DNA of 64,000 nt from an uncultured Coriobacteriaceae bacterium (GTDB lineage: Bacteria; Actinomycetota; Coriobacteriia; Coriobacteriales; Atopobiaceae), in NCBI GenBank assembly GCA_902793465.1, contig CADBDT010000009.1, positions 1-64,000 on the forward strand, written 5' to 3'. The notes under the pieces are model-generated. The model was given only the letters and a program-made list of their open reading frames with translations. It was not told the origin of the DNA and did not search any database. The position numbers and the translations under genes are program-made. This document shows positions 1 to 6,897 of the stretch, one piece after another. How positions within the stretch are numbered: position 1 is the first letter of the stretch; each line of letters opens with the position of its first letter.

Positions 1-98
1 CGCCAGACGGGAGAAGCCTCGCGACCACGGCGGCCGCCATGACTGCCGCAACGCTCGCGTATCCCTGGCGGAAGCCGAACTCGCGCTCTATTCTCCTG
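1..98. repeat. Left arm of a 98-bp perfect inverted repeat
   Basis: Bases 1-98 are the exact reverse complement of 3299-3396. Both arms encode the same part of an AbiEii-like toxin gene. Identity stops abruptly at base 98/3299; the other end may continue beyond the left window edge. It marks an inverted duplication flanking the two genes at 406 and 1556. Confidence 0.9.
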
Positions 99-142
99 TC
101 TAGCTCCGCGCGCGTGCGCGGTCTGTCCTCATACCCCGCCAT
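1..142 (-). CDS. AbiEii-like nucleotidyltransferase toxin, 5' part (runs off the window)
   Basis: On the minus strand an ORF starting at an ATG at 142 runs off the left edge. It encodes about 47 residues, MAGYEDRPRTR... to ...VVARLLPSG. The last 33 match what precedes the KGGSALRLRYG nucleotidyltransferase motif in the plus-strand copy at 3299. In type IV abortive-infection systems AbiEii is a nucleotidyltransferase toxin with a KGG-T/S-AL motif and a following RF(S/T)xDxD; those motifs would lie outside the window. The assignment therefore comes from the paralogous copy. No strong ribosome-binding site is visible. It could be intact or another fragment. Confidence 0.5.
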   Translation of the reverse strand, partial: MAGYEDRPRTRAELDRRIEREFGFRQGYASVAAVMAAAVVARLLPSG

Positions 143-344
143 CGAGACACCCACGACCGAATCGTACTCGTCCGAGAGCAAAAGGCCCCTGCGGAGCGCC
201 TCGTCGGCGGCTCGCACCAGTCTCTGCCATCACCTCGGGCTAGGCCGCGGGAATCGCCAGCGCTACCGGCTGGGACGCGATGCCCTCATAGAGCGTCGTA
301 CGCTCCCCGGGGGGCACGCGGCGGAGTTCCACCTGTGCGGGCAT
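143..344 (-). pseudogene. Possible AbiEi-like antitoxin remnant
   Basis: Upstream of the toxin fragment on the same strand, two pieces of reading frame in different phases look like one damaged C-terminus. From 344 to 240: MPAQVELRRVPPGERTTLYEG, then IASQPVALAI and a stop. From about 220 down: LVRAADEALRRGLLLSDEYD. Order and position (antitoxin before toxin) fit AbiEi, whose C-terminal domain often has a VPPxERTxxxGIxxxxxxxAI-type stretch followed by an Ala/Leu-rich helix. The frame change near 240-220 and the missing N-terminus suggest a pseudogene. The family call is an inference from short stretches. Confidence 0.3.
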
Positions 345-405
345 CCGACGCCACGCCCGCCGAGGCGGTAATATGTCAAGGGGCAGACAGGGGAGTGTGG
401 TCCAC

Positions 406-1122
406 ATGGCAAAGAGCGAGCTTGCGGTCATCACGAAGGCGAAGGACCTGTGCAGCTACGTCATGACGGTGACGGAGAAGTCGCCGAAGCGCTTCCGCTT
501 CACGCTCACCTCCCGGCTGCAGAACTACGCGCTCGACGTGATAGAGAACCTGTTCATGGCCAACGAGACGTTTGAACGCGTCGAGGCGATCGAGATAGTC
601 GTGCTCCCCAAGGGCAAGACGCCAGCCAAGGAGTACGACGCGAAGAAGGCCTCCTACGTCGGCGGCACCACCTGCGACGCCCACGTCCAGACCACCGGCT
701 GGACCGGAAGGCAGATGGGCCTCTCCTTCGGAACGACCGGGAAAGCCAAGAGGCTCGAGGCCATAAAGCTCACGCTCGCCGGCGAGCCATACGACGGTGG
801 CATCGAGTACGACGTGCACTGCCAGACCACGGGATGGCAGGCCACCAAGGCAGACGGCGAGCTCGCAGGCACCACCGGCAAGGCAAAGCGCCTCGAGGCC
901 GTGCGCGTCAGGCTCACGGGTGACGAAGCGAAGAGGCATCTCTCCGTCTGGTACCGCGTGCACTCCCAGACCTTCGGCTGGCTCGGCTGGGCATGCGACG
1001 GCGATCCCGCCGGCACCACCGGCCTCGCCAAGCGCGCCGAGGCCATCGAGGTGCAGGTGCTTCCCAAGGGCGCCGTGCCCGACGGCTACGACGCCAGCGT
1101 AGCGGCCTGCAGGACCAAGTAG
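406..1122 (+). CDS. Chimeric protein: N-terminal bAvd-like four-helix domain fused to ChW repeats
   Basis: Predicted 238 aa. Residues 1-55 (MAKSELAVITKAKDLCSYVM..., KSPKRFRFTL, LDVIENLFMANE) match the first half of four-helix-bundle proteins of the bAvd type, which act as accessory proteins of diversity-generating retroelements. Residues 88-220 hold three ChW (clostridial hydrophobic W) repeats with the pattern HxQTxGW...GTTGxAKRxEAIxxxL. Residues 58-70 already look like the tail of a ChW repeat (RVEAIEIVVLPKG versus RAEAIEVQVLPKG near the end). The join thus lies within the helical bundle at about residue 55. No signal peptide is visible, odd for ChW repeats, which are usually extracellular. 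ATG 406 is preferred because GGGGAG precedes it; an in-frame ATG lies at 373. No reverse transcriptase is in the window. Confidence 0.7.
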   Translation: MAKSELAVITKAKDLCSYVMTVTEKSPKRFRFTLTSRLQNYALDVIENLFMANETFERVEAIEIVVLPKGKTPAKEYDAKKASYVGGTTCDAHVQTTGWTGRQMGLSFGTTGKAKRLEAIKLTLAGEPYDGGIEYDVHCQTTGWQATKADGELAGTTGKAKRLEAVRVRLTGDEAKRHLSVWYRVHSQTFGWLGWACDGDPAGTTGLAKRAEAIEVQVLPKGAVPDGYDASVAACRTK

Positions 1123-1152
1123 CGCAGTCGCCTATAATTGTCTCCGAAGACG

Positions 1153-1186
1153 GACCCCCGCCCAACTGCGCTGCTGGGTGGGGGTC
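1153..1186 (+). terminator. Probable terminator after the bAvd-ChW gene
   Basis: A 12-bp GC-rich stem (GACCCCCGCCCA with TGGGTGGGGGTC) lies 31 nt after the stop codon at 1122. The following T tract is short (TTCT), so termination is likely but not certain. Confidence 0.55.
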
Positions 1187-1555
1187 TTCTGCGGCGTCGC
1201 CGACCCTCCACGACCGTGGGGGACACTCCCGCCATGACGTCCGAAAACTACCCACAACCGCTTCGCAATTACCGACAGTAGATATTGCTCGGACGATGGT
1301 CGCCGAAGAGGTTGACGCCGCGGAGGAGCTGTCTTGCATGGGCGCGGACGCATCGGCGCTCATCGTGCCACCGCGTTTCGACGAGCGCCAGGCAAGCTTT
1401 CCTTTGCTCAATAGCAACGAACTTCGCTAAGGACCGCAACAAGGAGGTGAGTGAGGCCGAGACAAACGAGTAACCCCCAGCGCCTGGAACGAAGGTGCCC
1501 ATCCGCCCGTGACAGTCCCGTGCTATGATGATGCCATACGGCGGACGGAGGGCGC
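1187..1555. other. Intergenic region with a possible degraded coding fragment
   Basis: About 370 bp without a convincing gene. The plus-strand frame ending at 1430 reads MVAEEVDAAEELSC and MGADASALIVPPRF before its stop, which looks protein-like, but I recognise no family. An AAGGAGGTGAG-like ribosome-binding motif at 1440-1450 leads only into a tiny ORF. It may be a remnant of a lost gene. Confidence 0.35.
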
Positions 1556-3247
1556 ATGGCACGCACCATAAGCATAGGCGCGCAGGGCTTCGAGGACCTG
1601 CGGGCGAACGGGTGCTTCTACGTGGACAAGACCAGCTTCGTGCGGGACTGGTGGCTCGCGCGCGACCAGGTGACCCTGGTCTGCCGCCCACGCCGCTTCG
1701 GGAAGACGCTCAACCTGGACACGGTGCGCTGCTTCCTCTCCACGGAGTTCGCCGGGCGCGGCGAGGAGCTGTTCGGCGAGCTGGACGTGTGGGCGGACCC
1801 CGACATGCGCGCTCTGCAGGGTACGGTGCCGGTGGTGGCCATGAGCTTCGCCAAGTGCAAGGGTGCCACGCTGGACGAGACGCTCACGGGTCTGAAGCGG
1901 GTGATTCGCACCGCAGTCGAGGCGCACGGCTACCTGCATGGGTCGGACACACTCACCGACGGTGACCGCACGTTCCTCGCGCGCGTCTCCGATGACATGG
2001 ACAACGCCACCGCCGCCGACGCTGTGAACCAGCTCTGCTTGATGCTACGCCACCACTGGGGTGTGGCTCCCGTTGTCCTTCTGGACGAGTACGACTCGCC
2101 CATGGAGGTCGCCTGGACGCACGGCTACTGGGATGAGGCCTCCTCTTTCATGCGCCAGCTCATGAACTCGACGTTCAAGACTAACCCTGCGCTCGGCCGC
2201 GGCCTCATCACGGGCGTCACGCGCGTCAGCCGCGAGTCGATCTTCAGCGACCTCAACAACCTCTCCGTGGTCACCGCCTCCACTCCGCTCTACCAGACCT
2301 GCTTCGGCTTCACGCAGGACGAGGTCGACGAGGCACTGGCCGAGTACGGCCTCGGCGACCGCCGGCAGGACGTATGCGACTGGTACGACGGCTTCGTCTT
2401 CGACGGCCACGCCCACATCTACAACCCCTGGTCCGTCACGCAGTTCCTGCAGTACGGGGAGCTGCGTTCCTACTGGGCCAACACCTCCGGCAACGGCCTC
2501 GTCTCGGAGGTCGTGCGCCGGGGAGGAGCGCGCCTGAAGGCCGACTTCGAGGAGCTCATGCGTGGCGGTACCATCGAGAAGGTCATAGACGAGCAGGTGG
2601 TGTTCTCTGAGCTCGCTACGCGGCCCAACGCCGTGTGGGCCTTGCTGCTCGCAGCTGGCTATGTCACGACGCCGGGGCCGGTGCCCTACAACCTCGAGGA
2701 GACCCCGCGGCGTCTGCGGCTTACCAACCACGAGGTGGAGCTCACCTTCGACCGTATGGCGAAGGGCTGGTTCGCCGACGCGGAGGACGACTGGGATGAC
2801 CTAGCGCGGGCGCTCCTTGCCGGCGACGCGGAGGCCGCGACGGACTTCCTCGCGGATGTGACGTTCTACTGCATGTCGAGCTTCGATGGCGCGCGCCGTC
2901 CTGCCGAGAGCGAGCCGGAGCGCTTCTACCACGGCTTGGTGCTGGGCATGCTCGCGAGCCTTCGCGGCCGATGGTCCGTGGAGTCCAACCGCGAGAGCGG
3001 CTTCGGCCGCTACGACGTGGCGCTCGTGCCTACAGATGGCGCGCAGGGCACCGACCCGGCGGTCGTTATGGAGTTCAAGGTGTTCGACCGCCGCCGCGAG
3101 CGGACGCTGGAGGACACCGTGGCCCGCGCTCGCGCGCAGATAGAGGATAAAGACTACGTCTCCAGTCTCGCGGCCCGCGGCATAGCTCCCGACCGTATCC
3201 GCACCTACGGCATAGCTTTCCGCGGCAAGGAAGTGCTCGTGGGCTGA
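1556..3247 (+). CDS. AAA-ATPase-like / PD-(D/E)XK nuclease-like protein
   Basis: 563 aa, the usual length for proteins combining an AAA-ATPase-like N-terminus (PF09820) with a C-terminal PD-(D/E)XK-superfamily region (DUF1703, PF08011). Visible features: GAQGFEDLRANGCFYVDKTS at the start, a Walker A-like PRRFGKT near residue 47, and a Walker B-like VVLLDEYDSP near 175. The late GRYDVALVP ... VVMEFKVF pair near 485-510 has Asp and Glu-x-Lys as expected for a nuclease core. GGAGGG precedes the ATG by a few bases. The family is abundant and expanded in gut anaerobes. Its function is not established; a mobile-element or defence role is often suspected. It lies between two inverted AbiEii fragments, consistent with transfer. 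Confidence 0.85.
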   Translation: MARTISIGAQGFEDLRANGCFYVDKTSFVRDWWLARDQVTLVCRPRRFGKTLNLDTVRCFLSTEFAGRGEELFGELDVWADPDMRALQGTVPVVAMSFAKCKGATLDETLTGLKRVIRTAVEAHGYLHGSDTLTDGDRTFLARVSDDMDNATAADAVNQLCLMLRHHWGVAPVVLLDEYDSPMEVAWTHGYWDEASSFMRQLMNSTFKTNPALGRGLITGVTRVSRESIFSDLNNLSVVTASTPLYQTCFGFTQDEVDEALAEYGLGDRRQDVCDWYDGFVFDGHAHIYNPWSVTQFLQYGELRSYWANTSGNGLVSEVVRRGGARLKADFEELMRGGTIEKVIDEQVVFSELATRPNAVWALLLAAGYVTTPGPVPYNLEETPRRLRLTNHEVELTFDRMAKGWFADAEDDWDDLARALLAGDAEAATDFLADVTFYCMSSFDGARRPAESEPERFYHGLVLGMLASLRGRWSVESNRESGFGRYDVALVPTDGAQGTDPAVVMEFKVFDRRRERTLEDTVARARAQIEDKDYVSSLAARGIAPDRIRTYGIAFRGKEVLVG

Positions 3248-3298
3248 AGGGGGTGCGCCACGGCAGCCTGCCAGTCTGCAGTTCGCATCCATCGCAAA

Positions 3299-3396
3299 CA
3301 GGAGAATAGAGCGCGAGTTCGGCTTCCGCCAGGGATACGCGAGCGTTGCGGCAGTCATGGCGGCCGCCGTGGTCGCGAGGCTTCTCCCGTCTGGCG
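3299..3396. repeat. Right arm of the 98-bp inverted repeat
   Basis: Reverse complement of 1-98, identical at every base. It holds the 5' part of the truncated AbiEii-like pseudogene. Confidence 0.9.
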
Positions 3397-3719
3397 CCGT
3401 CTGGCGCGGTGAAGGGAGGCTCCGCGCTGCGGCTGCGCTACGGCGACGGCGCGACGCGCTTCACGGATGACGTCGACGTCGCCAGAACCGGCACAGAGGG
3501 CAAGTACAGGGACGCACTTGCCTTGTCTCTCCGAGACGGATGGGGAGGGTTCTCCGGCACGATCGAGGAGCTTCCCGGCCACCACATCCCCAACGGCCTG
3601 CAGAGGCGGTATGCCATGACGCCCTACCTCGTCCACCTCTCATACCTTGGGCAGTCGTGGGCCTTGGGCAGTCGTGGGCGGACGTTCGGCTTGAGGTGAG
3701 GGGAATGAAATGCGTATAA
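3299..3719 (+). pseudogene. AbiEii-like nucleotidyltransferase toxin, 5'-truncated and frameshifted
   Basis: This carries the nucleotidyltransferase signature KGGSALRLRYG followed by RFTDDVDVAR, typical of AbiEii/AbiGii toxins. It is broken in three ways. It begins mid-gene at 3299, where the inverted repeat starts. A 10-bp tandem duplication (3390-3399 and 3400-3409) shifts the frame just before the KGG motif. A 17-bp tandem duplication (3645-3661 and 3662-3678) shifts it again near the end. Removing one unit of each restores a continuous frame from RIEREFGFRQ through LLPSGAVKGGSALRL to LSYLGQSWADVRLEVRG. The protein would be short for the family, so the 3' end is probably lost too. No functional toxin is expected. 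Confidence 0.75.
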
Positions 3720-4119
3720 CACGATATGGCGACGCCATCTTGGTGACCTGCAACTATCGTCTTGGCCTCATGGCATGGGCGGACCTCAATGCAATCTCGG
3801 GCGAGGATTAGATGAAGCTCGACTGACGCCAATACCAGAGACACTATGGTCATCGAGAAGCACAAATGGGGATGCGTCCTCGATCCCTCCAAGACGGTAC
3901 GTACGCTGCTCGCGCGAGCCTACGGAGATAAGCCATACCACGAGTGGCAGGACCTTTTTGGCAGCCATGCCGAAAGAACATTGTGAATATTTGCACATGT
4001 TCTTATCGCTTCTGTTGAGATGGTTTGCGCTGTGCGTTGCACATTACTTTGCACTTTCTGCCCACACGCCTTAGGTTTGACCAGCTTGGCATGAGCGACG
4101 TTGCGCGACGTCGATCGAG
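3720..4119. other. Degraded region between the toxin pseudogene and the IS21 remnant
   Basis: No intact gene is recognised. The best candidate is a 46-codon plus-strand ORF at 3846-3986 (MVIEKHKWGC..., ending FGSHAERTL) without a clear ribosome-binding site. It could be the end of a lost gene. The rest shows no coding or repeat structure I can support. Confidence 0.4.
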
Positions 4120-4357
4120 ATGACGCCTGAGCTGTCGATGTGCCTGTGCCCGCGGCGCAAGATCAGCTTCGACGGATTCGTGAGCTACGAAGGTAGGAGG
4201 TTCGGCGTGCCCTACTGGTATTCCGGCAAGGCCTGCCGCGTCAACCGCGACGGAGGCCATCTGCACATCTACTCCGACGACAATGGGCCAAGAGCTCGCC
4301 GTCCACGTGGTGACGTGGTCCTACCGCGACAGCTTCTGCGCAGACCAATACGTCTGA
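4120..4357 (+). pseudogene. IS21-family transposase IstA, C-terminal fragment with frameshift
   Basis: The frame reads ISFDGFVSYEGRRFGVPYWY followed by CRVNRDGGHLHIYSDDNG, matching the conserved C-terminal beta-rich segment of IS21 IstA transposases. After that the sense frame moves by one phase (GQELAVHVVTWSYRDSFCADQ) and stops at 4357. Only about 80 of roughly 400-500 residues remain. It is followed 24 bp later by an istB fragment in the normal IS21 order. Confidence 0.75.
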
Positions 4358-4381
4358 ACTAACACGATCAGGCGCAACACC

Positions 4382-4585
4382 ATGGCCGCGCGCTTCCCGT
4401 ACAGGATGGACTTCGGCTCGTTCGAGACCTCCCACCTGTCGCCCGAGGTCAGGCGCGAGAGGCTCTCCACGCTGCAGTTCGTCGCCGACAGGGCCAACGT
4501 GGTGCTGGTGGGCAACCCCGGCGTGGGCAAGACCGCGCTGGCGGTGGCGTGCGGTCACGCCGCCTGCGCCGAGGGGATGCTTTAG
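4382..4585 (+). pseudogene. IS21-family helper ATPase IstB, N-terminal fragment
   Basis: 67 codons containing the IstB Walker A motif GNPGVGKT preceded by RLSTLQFVADRANVVLV. IstB is normally about 250 aa and assists IstA in transposition. Here the ORF ends in TAG at 4583-4585, soon after the Walker A motif, so Walker B and later motifs are missing. The deletion appears to join directly to the element's right end. Confidence 0.75.
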
Positions 4586-4640
4586 GAGCGAGTGGCACAC
4601 TTTTCAAGCAATTTGTGGCACAGTTTTCAGTTGACATACA

Positions 4641-4957
4641 CAGGTGGTGATTGTCTCGCTCATGGTGTCCCCTCTCGGACTCGTGAGGGGATGCCCTTCA
4701 CCCCCTCGGTGGCGCCCTTGGGCAAGCGGGTCCGCCGCGCGACGCCATGGGTGCGGGCATGGCGCGGCGTCACGCGTCGGATCCGCGTCCGGCGGAGCGC
4801 GAAAGCGTTAGGGGTGCCTGCTTTCGCGCGCATCCTGTGCCAGGGTGGTACCACCGAGGGACCGGACGTGGATCTTGGTCTTTATCTATGGGCGGGGTGT
4901 CGGGGCATGAGGGTTCCCGCGGGAACGCTGAATGAGGTGACGGGCGTTCTACCTGCG
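4641..4957. other. Intergenic region, no gene seen
   Basis: GC-rich sequence with short imperfect hairpins near 4660-4700. The open frames show no recognisable protein features or ribosome-binding sites. I see nothing functional. Confidence 0.4.
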
Positions 4958-4992
4958 AAAAAAATGGAGTAAGGCATATAGCCCTACTCCAT
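4958..4992 (-). terminator. Rho-independent terminator, minus strand
   Basis: Stem ATGGAGTA (4964-4971) pairs with TACTCCAT (4985-4992). Read on the minus strand it is followed by seven T (4958-4964). It may end transcription coming from the tRNA-Glu side. Confidence 0.7.
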
Positions 4993-5048
4993 CCATATTC
5001 TCAGAGCGAACTGATAACGGTTGAAACCGAGTTCGACTCTTCGCGGTC

Positions 5049-5069
5049 TGGTGCCCCCAGCGGGAGTCG
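5049..5069 (-). repeat. 21-bp duplicate of the tRNA-Glu 3' end (attachment-site-like)
   Basis: TGGTGCCCCCAGCGGGAGTCG here is identical to 5218-5238, the CCA end, acceptor arm and part of the T arm of the tRNA-Glu gene. Same orientation, about 170 bp downstream of the tRNA. Such partial tRNA copies are typical scars of tRNA-targeting integrases. No integrase gene is present in the window. Confidence 0.7.
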
Positions 5070-5184
5070 CCGCGTCGCGCTCCGCGCAACGCTCATAGGG
5101 TTCGCGCTCCGCGCTCACCCCGCAAGCGTCCACTGGACGCTTGCGCCCTCACGGGTTCGACTCCAGTGCGGTTGACCAAACAAG

Positions 5185-5209
5185 TAACGCCACCTCAAGG
5201 GTGGCGTTA
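5185..5209 (-). terminator. Possible terminator after tRNA-Glu
   Basis: Stem TAACGCCACC / GGTGGCGTTA with a 5-nt loop, 8 nt beyond the tRNA CCA end on the minus strand. The following CTTGTTT tract is only moderately T-rich. Confidence 0.5.
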
Positions 5210-5217
5210 ATCTCACA

Positions 5218-5292
5218 TGGTGCCCCCAGCGGGAGTCGAACCCGCCTCTGCACCTTGAAAGGGTGCCGTCCTAGCCGATAGACGATGGGGAC
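5218..5292 (-). tRNA. tRNA-Glu (anticodon UUC)
   Basis: The minus strand folds into a cloverleaf. The acceptor GTCCCCA pairs with TGGGGGC (one T-G pair). There is a D arm with GTC/GAC, an anticodon stem GCACC/GGTGC with loop CTTTCAA (anticodon TTC), and a T arm GGCGGGTTCGACTCCCGC. Discriminator A and an encoded CCA follow at 5221-5218. The 3' end is duplicated at 5049-5069, suggesting use as an integration site. Confidence 0.95.
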
Positions 5293-5336
5293 GCAAGGAG
5301 GAATTATAGCAGAATGTTTGCTCAAATAGAAGAACA

Positions 5337-5381
5337 CTCAAAAAGACAAAAGTGGGTGACCCTCGCGCGCGGGCCACCCAC
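5337..5381 (-). terminator. Rho-independent terminator, minus strand
   Basis: Stem GTGGGTGACCC (5352-5362) with GGGCCACCCAC (5371-5381). On the minus strand it is followed by TTTTGTCTTTTT. It lies about 45 nt upstream of tRNA-Glu on that strand and implies a minus-strand transcript from the gene-poor region above it. Confidence 0.7.
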
Positions 5382-5914
5382 CAGAAACTATCAACGTCTG
5401 CCGCCTCGTGCGGCTCCTCTTTGGTACTACGATCTTGCTTCTGTCAAGCTTCTAAACTTCTCTAACTCCGTGAGTTCCATCGACGCAAATCGGAACGTCA
5501 TTTGATCCTGCATAGCGTACGCGGTGACGCTTTGGCTCCTGCGCGGCTACACCGGTTCTTCCGGATGTCGATTTCTGTCTGACTTGGCGTATGTCGTTTC
5601 GCCTGCGTAAGCCTGCTATTTGCTAAGGCCTCAAAGTAAAACCGGGACACGCAATGTCAGCCGCGGGACACCTCTGTATGTTTTCTATTACCATAGGGCA
5701 CCACCTCCCCCGGTCAACCGCCCATCTTTGGTGCGGTTCCTCTTTACAGTTAGAACTATAGTCCAACATCCTAAGTTGTACATCGTATAATGTACAACCA
5801 ACGGCAAGCGGTAGGTTTAAGACTGCCAGCGGTATAGGCACCTCGTTTTCGGACGATCCGATGCGGGGCGGCACTCCTGGGGCTCGTTGCGGCAGGCGCG
5901 CAAGCACGACAACA
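5382..5914. other. Gene-poor region, possible small minus-strand transcript
   Basis: No ORF here resembles a known protein. A 28-codon minus-strand ORF (5513-5427) lacks a good ribosome-binding site. The motif GTGCGG(C/T)TCCTCTTT occurs twice (near 5408 and 5731). A palindrome at 5775 and a minus-strand terminator at 5337-5381 bracket about 400 nt that could be an untranslated RNA; this is speculative. Confidence 0.35.
5775..5798. promoter_or_regulatory. Perfect palindrome, candidate operator
   Basis: GTTGTACAT-CGTATA-ATGTACAAC, 9-bp arms with a 6-nt spacer, encloses a TATAAT hexamer (5786-5791) on the plus strand. On the minus strand, TTGTAC and TAGGAT are 18 nt apart. It looks like a repressor site over a promoter, but no dedicated regulator gene is adjacent. 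Confidence 0.4.
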
Positions 5915-6177
5915 GAGTGAACACAACTACACCCAACTTCGGTAAAACCCCAGTTGGCGGACACCTGAAAAAGCTCGTTTTGGTAGTTGTGCTCTCGTAG
6001 AAAGTTTTACGAGAGCACAACTACCAAATAGGCACATAAGAATCGGTAAAATACCAGTTGGCTCGTGCTCAGAAGAGGCAAACTTGGTAGTTGTGAACTC
6101 TCTGGTTTGCGGCAAGAGTTCACAACTACACAACGGGGCCTCAGACCTATCAAAAGGGATACTCCCTCTTGATAGGT
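5915..6177 (+). repeat. Structured compound repeat, copy 1
   Basis: One of three similar elements (others at 45103 and 63345). Order of parts: an ACACAACTAC word; box GGTAAAACCCCAGTTGGC (5941); hairpin TTTGGTAGTTGTG/CACAACTACCAAA (about 5974-6027); second box GGTAAAATACCAGTTGGC (6045); hairpin GTAGTTGTGAACTC/GAGTTCACAACTAC (about 6091-6128); and a final CTATCAA..TTGATAG hairpin. It ends about 110 bp before the alarmone synthetase start. Function unknown: a non-autonomous mobile element or a structured RNA is possible. Confidence 0.8.
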
Positions 6178-6285
6178 GATCCCGCCAGCCTTGGCAAAAA
6201 GCTGAACGCCGCTTAATGCTTGCGGTTTTACGGTGGCGATGCGGGCTTCCTGTTTCAAACGCAAGTATTGGGGTACATAGTTCGT

Positions 6286-6897
6286 ATGAGTGCGATGTTG
6301 GGAGGGAACGTGGACGACATCTATGGTGGTAAGCGCTCCGATATGGAGCTTGTCCTAAACCGGTTTGTGCAACGAATAAAGGAAGTGCGGCAAAGCATGG
6401 CCGCAGAGACCGACTTCGACACCATAGAGCACATGCTCGCGCGCGTTAAGTCCGAGGAAAGCATGCGCGAGAAGTGCCGCCGCAAGGGCCTTCCCGAAAC
6501 CGCGGAGTCCGCGCTCACAAAGATCTACGACGCGCTGGGCGTCCGCATTGTGTGTTCCTTCCTAAGCGACGTGTACGACATTCGCGACCACATTGCCGCC
6601 GAACCCGACTACGAGGTGGTGGAGGAGCGCGACTACATTCGCAACGCAAAGCCCAACGGTTATCGTAGCTATCACATGATCCTTAGGTCCGTGGAAGGTT
6701 ACTATATTGAGATACAGCTTAGAACCATTTCCATGGACACGTGGGCGGCGCTGGAGCATCATTTGCGCTACAAGAAGCCCCATGTTGGAAACCAGAAGCT
6801 CATTGTGCAGGAGCTCAAGCGATGCGCGGACGAGCTGGCCTCCACCGACGTTTCCATGCAGACCATAAGGGACATGCTGCTTGCGGAGGAGAGCTAA
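6286..6897 (+). CDS. Small alarmone synthetase (RelA/SpoT-domain GTP pyrophosphokinase)
   Basis: About 203 aa, with only the ppGpp synthetase domain and no HD hydrolase, TGS or ACT domains, as in RelQ/RelP-type enzymes. These transfer pyrophosphate from ATP to GDP/GTP. Visible motifs: ALTKIYDALGVRIVCSFLSD (about 87-106), then NAKPNGYRSYHMIL (about 130-143), and EIQLRTISMDTWAALEHHLR (about 152-171), the catalytic E-x-Q-x-R-T and W-A-x-x-E-H region. The start is uncertain: 6286 is used, ATG 6343 is an alternative, and neither has a strong ribosome-binding site. TAA is immediately followed by the ATG of the response regulator, suggesting an operon in which alarmone output is co-expressed with a sensory system. 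Confidence 0.88.
   Translation: MSAMLGGNVDDIYGGKRSDMELVLNRFVQRIKEVRQSMAAETDFDTIEHMLARVKSEESMREKCRRKGLPETAESALTKIYDALGVRIVCSFLSDVYDIRDHIAAEPDYEVVEERDYIRNAKPNGYRSYHMILRSVEGYYIEIQLRTISMDTWAALEHHLRYKKPHVGNQKLIVQELKRCADELASTDVSMQTIRDMLLAEES

Larger units (their letters stand above)
4120..4640 (+). mobile_element. Internally deleted IS21-family remnant with probable right end
   Basis: It covers the istA and istB fragments and a terminal region at about 4588-4640. There the motif GTGGCAC(A)-CTTTTCA occurs twice (near 4592 and 4616), like the repeated terminal sequences of IS21 elements. The left end and most of istA are gone, so it is not autonomous. Confidence 0.6.

Noticed and set aside
406-1122. 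Complete diversity-generating retroelement
   Set aside because: No reverse transcriptase ORF, template repeat or variable C-type-lectin gene is visible; only the bAvd-like half-domain supports it.
4993-5217. Second tRNA or a tmRNA downstream of tRNA-Glu
   Set aside because: Only the 3' arm of tRNA-Glu is repeated, plus an isolated GGGTTCGACTCC loop at about 5152; no acceptor, D or anticodon arms, and no tag-peptide frame can be folded.
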